From positions 48,466,557-48,530,556 of the forward strand of contig CM026395.1 in the NCBI GenBank assembly GCA_014843695.1: DNA of 64,000 nucleotides. The letters run 5' to 3'. Positions 1 through 11,797 of this stretch are shown in pieces (the stretch's first letter is position 1; the number at the start of each line of letters is the position of its first letter). The translations under genes and the position numbers were made by a program. A model generated the notes under the pieces. The model was not told the origin of the DNA and did no database searches. It saw only the letters and a program-made list of their open reading frames with translations. The DNA comes from Archivesica marissinica. Its lineage: Eukaryota > Mollusca > Bivalvia > Venerida > Vesicomyidae.

Positions 1-1140
1 TTATTTGTATCAATTATTGAGCTTAACTAGATGTGTTCAGTTTCAATGTTATTTGCATCAATTATTGAGCTTAACTAGATGTGTTCAGTTTCAATGTTAT
101 TTGCATCAATTATTGAGCTTAACTAGATGTGTTCAGTTTCAATGTTATTTGTATCAGCTGTCGAACTTAACTAGATGTGTTCAGTTTCAATGTTATTTGT
201 ATCAATTATCGAGCTTAACTAGATGTGTTCAGTTTCAATGTTATTTGTATCAGTTGTCGATATTAACTAGATGTGTTCAGTTTCAATGTTATTTGTATCA
301 GCTGTCGATATTAACTAGATGTGTTCAGTTTCAATGTTATTTGTATCAGTTGTCGAACTTAACTAGATGTGTTCAGTTTCAATGTTATTTGTATCAATTA
401 TCAAGCTTAACTAGATGTGTTCAGTTTCAATGTTATTTGTATCAATTATCGAGCTTAACTAGATGTGTTCAGATTCAATGTTATTTGTATCAGCTGTCGA
501 TATTAACTAGATGTGTTCAGATTCAATGTTATTTGTATCAGTTGTCGATATTAACTAGATGTGTTCAGTTTCAATGTTATTTGTATCAGTTGTCGATATT
601 AACTAGATGTGTTCAGTTTCAATGTTATTTGTATCAGTTGTCGAACTTAACTAGATGTGTTCAGTTTCAATGTTATTTGTATCAATTATCGAGCTTAACT
701 AGATGTGTTCAGTTTCAATGTTATTTGTATCAATTATCGAGCTTAACTAGATGTGTTCAGTTTCAATGTTATTTGTATCAATTATCGAGCTTAACTAGAT
801 GTGTTCAGTTTCAATGTTATTTGTATCAATCATCGAGCTTAACTAGATGTGTTCAGTTTCAATGTTATTTGTATCAGTTGTCGAGCTTAACTAGATGTGT
901 TCAGTTTCAATGTTATTTGTATCAGCTGTTGATATTAACTAGATGTGTTCTGTTTCAATGTTATTTGTATCAATTGTCGAACTTAACTAGATGTGTTCAG
1001 TTTCAATGTTATTTGTATCAATTATCGAGCTTAACTAGATGTGTTCAGTTTCAATGTTATTTGCATCAATTATTGAGCTTAACTAGATGTGTTCAGTTTC
1101 AATGTTATTTGTATCAGCTGTCGAACTTAACTAGATGTGT
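1..1140. repeat. 48-bp minisatellite array, about 24 copies
   Basis: Direct repeats of a 48-bp unit (anchor 'actagatgtgttcagtttca') run from the window edge to about 1140, so the true left end lies outside. Copies differ at few positions, mainly a 'caattatcgagctt' versus 'cagttgtcgatatt' block. Forty-eight is a multiple of three and the unit has no stop in one frame, so a 482-codon ORF runs through it. I read that as a by-product, because the ORF leaves the array into unrelated sequence and has no start context. Confidence 0.97.
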
Positions 1141-1166
1141 ATCAAGAATGCCAATATTTCCGTGTA

Positions 1167-1357
1167 CAGTCTACATCCGTTATGTCAAAGTCGGTTATGT
1201 CGAATTCCCCGGCTATCTCGAAGTCAGATCAAAGTCCCATATCAGATACTATCATTTTACATATAACTGTTTATATCGAATTTCGGTATGTCAAACTTAT
1301 GTTATGTCGAAGTATGTTGTTCGGTCCGACGGATTTCGACATAACGGATGTAGACTG
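1167..1357. mobile_element. MITE with 20-bp perfect terminal inverted repeats
   Basis: The left end CAGTCTACATCCGTTATGTC (1167-1186) is the exact reverse complement of 1338-1357. The 191-bp element starts CAGT and ends ACTG. The left flank is TA (1165-1166), while the right flank reads CA, one change from the TA duplication expected of Tc1/mariner or pogo-type elements. No coding capacity is seen. Superfamily assignment is inferred from the termini only. Confidence 0.75.
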
Positions 1358-1449
1358 CATCTCCAGAAGAACTTATCCTCTTTAAACCAGCTAGCACAAC
1401 GTCATCATCATCACCTAATACACACAATCTACCATGGGAACCCAGGACT

Positions 1450-1450
<1 letters not shown>

Positions 1451-1484
<34 letters not shown>
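1451..1484. repeat. (TGA)n microsatellite
   Basis: About eleven uninterrupted TGA/GAT trinucleotides. A smaller CATCAT run lies about 45 bases to the left. Confidence 0.95.
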
Positions 1485-1890
1485 CAGACTGTACTATGGA
1501 TAGTCGACCGATATAGTACAGATTAGTCCCAGTATACCGACTGTTAATGGCAATCTGGATTCCTACTCTTTATAAACTTAGAGCCGTATTGTTTGTTCAC
1601 TGTAGCTATTGCAGATCCTTCAACTGTTTAGCTTTGCACATACACGTTTAAATTAATTTACTATTTCCAGACTGTGGCTGCCCGTTTTGTTTGGGGGGGG
1701 GGTTAATGTCGCTCCAACTGCTTACATGTAGGTCACACGCCGACCGTCCAGCTATTATTGGTGGAGGAAGAACCCGGATGGTCCTCCGAGCAGTATTTCA
1801 GACATGGACGGGTGCACAGATAGAACCAGTAACCCACCGCAAGTCAGCTGGATAGCTCCACCACTTGAAAGATTTCGACACACCCGATGA
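1485..1890. other. Spacer without recognisable gene
   Basis: Unique-looking sequence between two arrays. It contains a ten-base G run near 1693-1702. No ORF, RNA gene or transposon terminus was recognised. Confidence 0.6.
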
Positions 1891-3823
1891 GAGCAGCATC
1901 TAATAGGTGGGGACGTGAATGATGCACTGTGCTGCTAGCAGCATCTAATAGGTGGGGACGTGAATGATGCACTGTGCTGCGAGCAGCATCTAATAGGTGG
2001 GGACGTGAATGATGCACTGTGCTGCTAGCAGCATCTAATAGGTGGGGACGTGAATGATGCACTGTGCTGCGAGCAGCATCTAATAGGTGGGGACGTGAAT
2101 GATGCACTGTGCTGCGAGCAGCATCTAATAGGTGGGGACGTGAATGATGCACTGTGCTGCTAGCAGCATCTAATAGGTGGGGACGTGAATGATGCACTGT
2201 GCTGCTAGCAGCATCTAATAGGTGGGGACGTGAATGATGCACTGTGCTGCGAGCAGCATCTAATAGGTGGGGACGTGAATGATGCACTGTGCTGCTAGCA
2301 GCATCTAATAGGTGGGGACGTGAATGATGCACTGTGCTGCTAGCAGCATCTAATAGGTGGGGACGTGAATGATGCACTGTGCTGCGAGCAGCATCTAATA
2401 GGTGGGGACGTGAATGATGCACTGTGCTGCGAGCAGCATCTAATAGGTGGGGACGTGAATGATGCACTGTGCTGCGAGCAGCATCTAATAGGTGGGGACG
2501 TGAATGATACACTGTGCTGCGAGCAGCATCTAATAGGTGGGGACGTGAATGACGCACTGTGCTGCGAGCAGCATCTAATAGGTGGGGACGTGAATGATGC
2601 ACTGTGCTGCGAGCAGCATCTAATAGGTGGGGACGTGAATGATGCACTGTGCTGCGAACAGCATCTAATAGGTGGGGACGTGAATGATGCACTGTGCTGC
2701 GAGCAGCATCTAATAGGTGGGGACGTGAATGATGCACTGTGCTGCGAGCAGCATCTAATAGGTGGGGACGTGAATGATGCACTGTGCTGCGAGCAGCATC
2801 TAATAGGTGGGGACGTGAATGATGCACTGTGCTGCGAACAGCATCTAATAGGGGGGACGTGAATGATGCACTGTGCTGCGAGCAGCATCTAATAGGTGGG
2901 GACGTGAATGATGCACTGTGCTGCGAGCAGCATCTAATAGGTGGGGACGTGAATGATGCACTGTGCTGCGAGCAGCATCTAATAGGTGGGGACGTGAATG
3001 ATGCACTGTGCTGCGAGCAGCATCTAATAGGTGGGGACGTGAATGATGCACTGTGCTGCGAGCAGCATCTAATAGGTGGGGACGTGAATGATGCACTGTG
3101 CTGCGAGCAGCATCTAATAGGTGGGGACGTGAATGATGCACTGTGCTGCGAGCAGCATCTAATAGGTGGGGACGTGAATGATGCACTGTGCTGCGAGCAG
3201 CATCTAATAGGTGGGGACGTGAATGATGCACTGTGCTGCGAGCAGCATCTAATAGGTGGGGACGTGAATGATGCACTGTGCTGCGAGCAGCATCTAATAG
3301 GTGGGGACGTGAATGATGCACTGTGCTGCGAGCAGCATCTAATAGGTGGGGACGTGAATGATGCACTGTGCTGCGAGCAGCATCTAATAGGTGGGGACGT
3401 GAATGATGCACTGTGCTGCGAGCAGCATCTAATAGGTGGGGACGTGAATGATGTACTGTGCTGCGAGCAGCATCTAATAGGTGGGGACGTGAATGATGCA
3501 CTGTGCTGCGAGCAGCATCTAATAGGTGGGGACGTGAATGATGCACTGTGCTGCGAGCAGCATCTAATAGGTGGGGACGTGAATGATGCACTGTGCTGCG
3601 AGCAGCATCTAATAGGTGGGGACGTGAATGATGCACTGTGCTGCGAGCAGCATCTAATAGGTGGGGACGTGAATGATGCACTGTGCTGCGAGCAGCATCT
3701 AATAGGTGGGGACGTGAATGATGCACTGTGCTGCGAGCAGCATCTAATAGGTGGGGACGTGAATGATGCACTGTGCTGCGAGCAGCATCTAATAGGTGGG
3801 GACGTGAATGATGCACTGTGCTG
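1891..3823. repeat. 45-bp minisatellite array, about 43 copies
   Basis: A 45-bp unit (anchor 'gagcagcatctaataggtgg') repeats with near-perfect identity. In the first third several junctions read 'tgctgctagcagc' instead of 'tgctgcgagcagc' (near 1936, 2026, 2161, 2206, 2296 and 2341); the right two thirds are almost uniform. One copy near 2850 has lost a base ('aggggggac' for 'aggtggggac'), which breaks the long ORFs on both strands. Those ORFs (up to 673 codons) follow from the unit length and are not called genes. Confidence 0.97.
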
Positions 3824-3943
3824 ATATATGCCACTTGTCGAAACGAAATATAAGTGCACATTCACGCTTACTGGTATGCAGAGAATTGATCAATGTTGCG
3901 ATCAGTCACATAAACGATGCTTAAGAATACACAAAACAAGACA

Positions 3944-4062
3944 GATCCAGGAATCGCAGGTTTGACCCCACCCCCATCTGACCCTAATACAATTAACTTT
4001 CCAAACGGGGACTATCATCGCTTATATGGGCAACCGGTAACGATGATAAATAAACGTAAACA
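3944..4062 (+). mobile_element. SINE family A, internally deleted copy
   Basis: The B-box side of a tRNA-like head ('aatcgcaggtttgacc') and the 'ctgaccctaatacaatta' body are present, followed after a deletion by the family-A 3' end 'gggcaaccggtaacgatgat' and 'aaataaacgtaaac'. The 3' end runs straight into the 51-bp array that reuses it. Confidence 0.7.
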
Positions 4063-4290
4063 AAAGTTGTAAGAACTTGTTCCACCGGTAACGACGATAA
4101 ATAAACGTAAACAAAAGTTGTAAGAACTTGTTCCACCGGTAACGACGATAAATAAATGTAAACAAATGTTGTAAGAACTTGTTCCACCGGTAACGACGAT
4201 AAATAAACGTAAACAAAAGTTGTAAGAACTTGTTCCACCGGTAACGACGATAAATAAACGTAAACAAAAGTTGCAAGAACTTGTTTCGCA
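4036..4290. repeat. 51-bp minisatellite built from two SINE tails
   Basis: Five copies of a 51-bp unit. Its first part ('taacgacgataaataaacgt') is the 3' end of SINE family A. Its second part ('agttgtaagaacttgtt') matches the 3' region of SINE family B, seen at 36613-36640. The last unit continues into a longer stretch of family-B tail (to about 4316). The unit therefore looks like a junction between two SINE tails that was then amplified. Confidence 0.85.
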
Positions 4291-4349
4291 ATTGAGCTAA
4301 AATAAATTTGTATAATTAATAATGTATTTATCAAATGAATGGGCAATTA

Positions 4350-4513
4350 CAATACATTTATTTTAGCGCGATTGCAAAACAAGTTCTTATAACTTATATA
4401 AATCACTCTCGAGACCTCATTCCTGATGGAATACATCGACACGAGGGACAGAACAGGCAATGTGGAATTTAAATGCCTTGCTTAAAGGCACAATCTTAAC
4501 GGCTACAGCTGGG
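4350..4513 (-). mobile_element. SINE family B copy
   Basis: The reverse complement matches the body and tail of the family-B copy at 36430-36660, including 'aatcactctcgagacctcat', 'gtggaatttaaatgccttg' and the 'cgattgcaaaacaagttctt' tail. It lies tail-to-tail with the family-B tail at 4272-4316, forming an inverted pair across about 4270-4395. The tRNA-like head is degraded or missing. Confidence 0.75.
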
Positions 4514-5100
4514 CGATTAATAGACTTTTCGATATTACTAGGATGCTGTGTAAAACTTGTGTTGTCTGAAATTAAACCGTAATTGGTGGGTGGGCTAATG
4601 CTGTGGTAGGGGGTATGTGCTAATGGAAAAGCAGATTAACAGGACTCACCAGCAAAGCATTCATGCTACATATGAACAATAGACTAATGACCTGGTTGCT
4701 TTAGACATATTTGATTCCCCATGATTATAGCATATAAGAAATACACACAATGGCATGTGGATTGAATCAGAAGCATGTAGCATATTGAGATTCTATAATT
4801 AATATAGGTGTGTTAGTTATTATTTGTGATAATTGTCAAGCAATAAACAGACAAACTTTTCAATCACATTAATATGCCATGCTATAAATCAACGCACGCA
4901 CGCACACGCACACACACAGTATTAGTTAAAAGTCTGTGAAATATGAAAATAAGTTTTGGTGCAATTAAGCTTTCTGTGAACAGAACATTGTAATCATTGA
5001 TGATATTGTGATATTTGTAATTGTGTTGTCATGCAAAATGTTATGTACGTAATGTATGTACTATAACATGATGCACAAATAAAACTATACTATACTATAC
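4514..5100. other. Spacer without recognisable gene
   Basis: AT-rich sequence with a CA-rich microsatellite at about 4886-4917 and a short 'actatactatactatac' run just before the next array. No coding ORF or RNA gene was recognised. Confidence 0.6.
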
Positions 5101-6862
5101 GATGTTTCACCATCATTGACCAGGATGGCTATACTTGTGCATTGCTCAACAATGTTTCACCATCATTGACCAGGATGGCTATACTTGTGCATTGCTCAAC
5201 GATGTTTCACCATCATTGACCAGGATGGCTATACGTGTGCATTGCTCAATGATGTTTTACCATTATTGACCAGGATGGCTATACTTGTGCATTGCTCAAC
5301 AATGTTTCAACATCATTGACCAGGATGGCTATACTTGTGCATTGCTCAACGATGTTTCACCATCATTGACCAGGATGGCTATACTTGTGCATTGCTCAAC
5401 GATGTTTCACCATCATTGACCAGGATGGCTATACTTGTGCATTGCTCAACAACGTTTCACCATCATTGACCAGGATGGCTATACTTGTGCATTGCTCAAC
5501 GATGTTTCACCATCATTGACCAGGATGGCTATACGTGTGCATTGCTCAATGATGTTTTACCATTATTGACCAGGATGGCTATACTTGTGCATTGCTCAAC
5601 AATGTTTCAACATCATTGACCAGGATGGCTATACTTGTGCATTGCTCAACGATGTTTCACCATCATTGACCAGGATGGCTATACTTGTGCATTGCTCAAC
5701 GATGTTTCACCATCATTGACCAGGATGGCTATATTTGTGCATTGCTCAACAATGTTTCACCATCATTGACCAGGGTGGCTATACTTGTTCATTGCTCAAC
5801 GATGTTTCACTATCATTGACCAGGGTTGCTATACTTGTTCATTGCTCAACAATGTTTCACCATAATTGACCAGGATGGCTATACTTGTGCATTGCTCAAC
5901 AACATTTCACCATCATTGACCAGGATGGCTATACATGTGCATTGCTCAACGATGTTTCACCATCATTGACCAGGATGGCTATACTTGTGCATTGCTCAAC
6001 GATGTTTCACCATCATTGACCAGGGTGGCTATACACGTTCATTGCTCAACAATGTTTCAACATCATTGACCAGGATGGCTATACTTGTGCATTGCTCAAC
6101 GATGTTTCACCATCATTGACCAGGATGGCTATACTTGTGCATTGCTCAACGATGTTTCACCATCATTGACCAGGATGGCTATACTTGTGCATTGCTCAAC
6201 GATGTTTCACCATCATTGACCAGGGTGGCTATACACGTTCATTGCTCAACAATGTTTCACCATCATTGACCAGGATGGCTATATTTGTGCATTGCTCAAC
6301 AATGTTTCACCATCATTGACCAGGGTGGCTATACTTGTTCATTGCTCAACGATGTTTCACTATCATTGACCAGGGTGGCTATACTTGTTCATTGCTCAAC
6401 AATGTTTCACCATAATTGACCAGGATGGCTATACTTGTGCATTGCTCAACAACATTTCACCATCATTGACCAGGATGGCTATACTTGTGCATTGCTCAAC
6501 GATGTTTCACCATCATTGACCAGGGTGGCTATACACGTTCATTGCTCAACAATGTTTCACCATCATTGACAAGGATGGCTATACTTGTGCATTGCTCAAC
6601 GATGTTTCACCATCATTGACCAAGGTGGCTATACACGTTCATTGCTCAACAATGTTTCACCATCATTGACCAGGGTGGCTATACACGTTCATTGCTCAAC
6701 AATGTTTCACCATCATTGACCAGGGTGGCTATACACGTTCATTGCTCAACGATGTTTCACCATCATTGACCAGGGTGGCTATACACGTTCATTGCTCAAC
6801 AATGTTTCACCATCATTGACCAGGGTGGCTATACTTGTTCATTGCTCAACGATGTTTCACCA
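5101..6862. repeat. 50-bp minisatellite array, about 35 copies, with higher-order blocks
   Basis: The unit is 50 bp (anchor 'catcattgaccaggatggct'). Variant copies are ordered: the five copies at 5201-5450 recur at 5501-5750 (offset 300 bp, six units), and 5701-5950 largely recurs at 6251-6500 (offset 550 bp, eleven units). Copies toward the right end more often carry 'cagggtggctatacacgttc'. The period is not a multiple of three, so no long ORF spans the array. Confidence 0.97.
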
Positions 6863-6934
6863 TAAATTGACTATTAGAGATCCAGAAGAGAACATCGAAA
6901 ATAGATTTCCAAGATGGCTATACTTGTTCAATGT

Positions 6935-9900
6935 AGTATTATTATTGGAAGTTGTTAATTGCTCAGGTGAGCGACCAAGGAATAATATGGCACTCTTGTT
7001 GGAGGATGCTAATTGCCCAGTAGATCGATCATGGGCTAATGTACTCTTGTTTGAGGTTGCTAATTGCCAAGGTGAGCGACCAAGGACTAATGTTGTACTC
7101 TTGTTGGAGGTTGCTAATTGCCCAGTTGAGCGATCATGGGCTAATGTACTCTTGTTGGAGGTTGCTAATTGCCAAGGTGAGCGACCAAGGATTAATGTTG
7201 TACTCATGTTGGAGGTTGCTAATTGCCAAGGTGAGCGATCAAGGACTAATGGTGTACTCATGTTGGAGGTTGCTAATTGCCAAGGTGAGCGATCAAGGAC
7301 TAATGTTGTACTCATGTTGGAGGTTGCTAATTGCCCAGGTGAGCGATCAAGGACTAATGTTGTACTCATGTTGGAGGTTGCTAATTGCTCAGTTGAGCGA
7401 TCATGGGCTAATGTTGTACTCTTGTTGGAGGTTGCTAATTGCTCAGTTGAGCGATCATGGGCTAATGTTGTACTCTTGTTGGAGGTTGCTAATTGCCCAG
7501 TTGAGCGACCAAGGGCTAATGTTGTACTCTTGTTGGAGGTTGCTAATTGCTCAGTTGAGCGACCAAGGGCTAATGTTGTACTCTTGTTGGAGGTTGCTAA
7601 TGCCCCAGGTGAGCGACTAAGGACTAATGTTGTACTCTTGTTGGAGGTTGCTAATTGCCCAGTTGAGCGACCAAGGGCTAATGTTGTACTCTTGTTGGAG
7701 GTTGCTAATGCCCCAGGTGAGCGACCAAGGACTAATGTTGTACTCTTGTTGGAGGTTACTAATTGCTCAGTTGAGTGACCAAGGACTAATGTTGTACTCT
7801 TGTTGGAGGTTGCTAATTGCTCAGTTGAGCGATCATGGGCTAATGTGGTACTCTTGTTGGAGGTTGCTAATGCCCCAGGTGAGGGACAAGGACTAATGTT
7901 GTACTCTTGTTTGAGGTTGCTAATTGCCCAGTTGAGCGACCAAGGAATAATGTGGCACTCTTGTTGAAGGATGCTAATTGCCCAGTAGATCGATCATGGG
8001 CTAATGTACTCTTGTTTGATGTTGCTAATTGCCAAGGTGAGCGACCAAGGATTAATGTTGTACTCATGTTGGAGGTTGCTAATTGCCAAGGTGAGCGACC
8101 AAGGACTAATGTTGTACTCATGTTTGATGTTGCTAATTGCCAAGGTGAGCGATCAAGGACTAATGTTGTACTCATGTTGGAGGTTGCTAATTGCCAAGGT
8201 GAGCGATCAAGGACTAATGTTGTACTCTTGTTTGAGGTTGCTAATTGCCCAGGTGAGCGACCAAGGACTAATGTTGTACTCTTGTTGGAGGTTGCTAATT
8301 GCCCAGGTGAGCGACCAAGGACTAATGTTGTACTCTTGTTTGAGGTTGCTAATTGCCAAGGTGAGCGATCATGGGCTAATGTTGTACTCTTGTTGGAGGT
8401 TGCTAATTGCTCAGTTGAGCGACCAAGGGCTAATGTTGTACTCTTGTTGGAGGTTGCTAATTGCCAAGGTGAGCGACCAAGGACTAATGTTGTACTCTTG
8501 TTGGAGGTTGTTAATTGCTCAGTTGAGCGACCAATGACTAATGTTGTACTCTTGTTGGAGGTTGCTAATGCCCCAGGTGAGCGACCAAGGAATAATGTTG
8601 TACTCTTGTTGGAGGTTGCTAATTGCCAAGGTGAGCGACCAAGTATTAATGTGGTACTCTTATTTGAGGTTGCTAATTGCCCAGGTGAGCGATCAAGGAC
8701 TAATGTGGTACTCTTGTTGGAGGTTGCTAATTGCCCAGGTGAGCGACCAAGGACTAATGTGGTACTCTTGTTGGAGGTTGCTAATTGCCCAGGTGAGCGA
8801 TCAATGACTAATGTGGTACTCTTGTTGGAGGTTGCTAATTGCCCAGGTGAGCGATCAAGGACTAATGTGGTACTCTTGTTTGAGGTTGCTAATTGCCAAG
8901 GTGAGCGACCAAGGACTAATGTTGTACTCTTGTTTGAGGTTGCTAATTGCCAAGGTGAGCGACCAAGGACTAATGTTGTACTCTTGTTGGAGGTTGCTAA
9001 TTGCCCAGTTGAGCGATCATGGGCTAATGTTGTACTCTTGTTGGAGGTTGCTAATTGCTCAGTTGAGCGACCAAGAGCTAATGTTGTACTCTTGTTGGAG
9101 GTTGCTAATTGCCAAGGTGAGCGACCAAGGACTAATGTTGTACTCTTGTTGGAGGTTGCTAATTGCTCAGTTGAGCGACCAAGGACTAATGTTGTACTCT
9201 TGTTGGAGGTTGCTAATGCCCCAGGTGAGCGACCAAGGACTAATGTTGTACTCTTGTTGGAGGTTGCTAATTGCCAAGGTGAGCGACCAAGTATTAATGT
9301 GGTACTCTTATTTGAGGTTGCTAATTGCCCAGGTGAGCGATCAAGGACTAATGTGGTACTCTTGTTGGAGGTTGCTAATTGCCAAGGTGAGCGACCAAGT
9401 ATTAATGTGGTACTCTTATTTGAGGTTGCTAATTGCCCAGGTGAGCGATCAAGGACTAATGTGGTACTCTTGTTGGAGGTTGCTAATTGCCCAGGTGAGC
9501 GATCAAGGACTAATGTGGTACTCTTGTTTGAGGTTGCTAATTGCCAAGGTGAGCGACCAAGGACTAATGTTGTACTCTTGTTTGAGGTTGCTAATTGCCA
9601 AGGTGAGCGACCAAGGACTAATGTTGTACTCTTGTTGGAGGTTGCTAATTGCCCAGTTGAGCGATCATGGGCTAATGTTGTACTCTTGTTGGAGGTTGCT
9701 AATTGCTCAGTTGAGCGACCAAGAGCTAATGTTGTACTCTTGTTGGAGGTTGCTAATTGCCAAGGTGAGCGACCAAGGACTAATGTTGTACTCTTGTTGG
9801 AGGTTGCTAATTGCTCAGTTGAGCGACCAAGGACTAATGTTGTACTCTTGTTGGAGGTTGCTAATGCCCCAGGTGAGCGACCAAGGACTAATGTTGTACT

Positions 9901-10250
9901 CTTGTTGGAGGTTGCTAATTGCCAAGGTGAGCGACCAAGTATTAATGTGGTACTCTTATTTGAGGTTGCTAATTGCCCAGGTGAGCGATCAAGGACTAAT
10001 GTGGTACTCTTGTTGGAGGTTGCTAATGCCCCAGTTGAGCGACTAAGGACTAATGTGGTACTCTTGTTGGAGGTTGCTAATTGCCCAGGTGAGCGACCAA
10101 GGACTAACGTGGTACTGTTGTTGGAGGTTGTTAATGGCCCAGGTGAGCGATCACAGGCGTATTCTTGTTGGAGGTAGCTAATTGCCCAGGTGAGCTACCT
10201 AGGACTAATGTGGTCATCTTGTTGGAAGTTGTTAATTGCCCAGGTGAGCA
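6935..10250. repeat. 54-bp minisatellite array, about 61 copies, with a 648-bp higher-order repeat
   Basis: The unit is 54 bp (anchor 'gttgctaattgcccaggtga'). Variants mark higher-order structure: 'aagtattaat' begins at 8641, 9289, 9397 and 9937. The spacings 648, 108 and 540 bp are 12, 2 and 10 units, so a 12-unit block recurs at 648 bp and was cut once by a two-unit duplication. A 756-codon plus-strand ORF runs through it because 54 is a multiple of three. I see no domain, signal peptide or splice structure that would support a protein. Confidence 0.97.
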
Positions 10251-10259
10251 AACCACAAC

Positions 10260-10789
10260 TTTTTTCCCAAAACACATGTTATGCAAGCAGATCATTCTAT
10301 ACATAGTTCCCACACACGGCCTGTGAAAACAGTCAAAGACACTGATATGTTATACTGTAATGACAAGTTACTATGACAGGGCAGTACCAAGTCACATTGG
10401 GTTCCATGCAAAACAGGGGGGGGGGAGATCGGGGTCAATAAATCCGCCAAAACTCGTTTCACTTTAAGTGTGTCTCCTACAATACGTGCAACAAGGCGTG
10501 ATATATATTGTCCTTTATAAGGGAGGTCCTAGTCCTATATATAAGACCTCTACACATTATTTTTTCGATTCGTTATTTCGTATTTTGACTAGGACGGCCC
10601 ATGCCAATACAATGTAGCTTAATTAGACAGTACATACCGCGGTAACCGGGTATATATTTTTAAAAAGTTTAAAATCTAAATCTTACCCATGTTTTCCTTG
10701 CCTTTACTGCAACCGTTTTATTCCGTATTTTGAGCAAATCAATCTGAAAAACAGAGTAAAATATAAATATTTATGTATCGTCTTCCAGA
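10260..10789. other. Spacer with one possible small MITE
   Basis: No gene is recognised. A G run lies near 10416-10426. A short stretch at about 10528-10593 is bounded by 'cctagtc' and 'gactagg' and contains 'tatataagacctctacac', similar to the small element at 13169-13275, so it may be a remnant of the same family. Confidence 0.45.
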
Positions 10790-11196
10790 AAGCGGGGCAA
10801 CACATCCATACAGCGGGGCAACGCATCCATACAGCGTGGCAACGCATCCAGACAGCGGGGCAACGCATCCATACAGCGTGGCAACGCATCCAGACAGCGG
10901 GGCAACGCATCCATACAGCGGGGCAACGCATCCATACAGCGTGGCAACGCATCCAGACAGCGGGGCAACGCATCCATACAGCGTGGCAACGCATCCAGAC
11001 AGCGGGGCAACGCATCCATACAGCGTGGCAACGCATCCAGACAGCGGGGCAACGCATCCAGACAGCGGGGCAACGCATCCAGACAGCGGGGCAACGCATC
11101 CATACAGCGGGGCAACGCATCCATACAGCGGGGCAACGCATCCATACAGCGGGGCAACGCATCCATACAGCGGGGCAACGCATCCAGACAGCGGGA
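10790..11196. repeat. 21-bp minisatellite array, about 19 copies
   Basis: The unit 'gcggggcaacgcatccatac' plus one base repeats with two two-state positions (gggg/gtgg and catac/cagac). In the left two thirds the states are coupled in repeating combinations; the right end is uniform. ORFs are open in several frames because 21 is a multiple of three, and none is called. Confidence 0.96.
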
Positions 11197-11221
11197 GAGT
11201 AGTGCTAGATACTTTACACAC

Positions 11222-11412
11222 ACATTTATTTTAGCTTGATTGCGAAACAAGTTCTTACAACCTATATTAATCACTCTCGAGACCTCATCCCTGGTGGATT
11301 CCATCGAGGAGAGGGAGAGAGGAAACGTGGAATTTAAAGTCCTTGCCCAAGGGAACAATCGTAACGGCTCCAGCGGAGCTCGAACTCTGAGCCTTTCGTA
11401 CCTGAAGCGAAC
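11222..11412 (-). mobile_element. SINE family B copy
   Basis: The reverse complement of the family-B body is clear: 'cgattgcgaaacaagttctt' tail side, 'aatcactctcgagacctcat', and a head side with 'gctccagcggagctcgaac' resembling a B box. The tail faces the 21-bp array. Confidence 0.8.
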
Positions 11413-11577
11413 ACGCTACAGAAGGTACAGAAGATGATTGAGTACCAGAAGCAACCCTGAATCTTGTGGATACCCTGGTGTATAAGCACCGATACACGAC
11501 ACCTTGGTATATAGTCCCACTGAAAAAACTGTTGATATTATTGTGCTCGGACCTGACATTGATGGATTCGCAGTTCG

Positions 11578-11787
11578 ACGTATAAAACCACTTGACCACT
11601 GTATGAGAAAAGTATAAAACCACTTGACCACTGTATGAGAAAAGTATAAAACCACAAAGTATATAACCACTTGACCACTGTATGAGAAAAGTATAAAACC
11701 ACTTGACCACTGTATGAGAAAAGTATAAAACCACTTGACCACTGTATGAGAAAAGTATAAAACCACTTGACCACTGTATGAGAAAAC
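11578..11787. repeat. 32-bp minisatellite array, about 6.5 copies
   Basis: The unit contains 'ataaaaccacttgaccactg' and 'tatgagaaaag'. One copy near 11650 is shortened ('accacaaagtatataaccac'). Confidence 0.95.
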
Positions 11788-11797
11788 AATAAACTAC

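Noticed and set aside
5..1453. 482-codon plus-strand ORF with 16-residue repeats
   Set aside because: It is the 48-bp minisatellite read in a stop-free frame. It starts at the window edge, has no domain, and ends in unrelated sequence.
1844..3865. Long ORFs on both strands across the 45-bp array
   Set aside because: Both strands are open because the unit is a multiple of three without stops. A one-base loss near 2850 shifts the frame with no sign of selection against it.
6792..10177. Large repeat proteins of 328 and 756 codons
   Set aside because: Two frames are open through the same 54-bp array and neither shows codon-level conservation. No signal peptide or recognised domain was seen.
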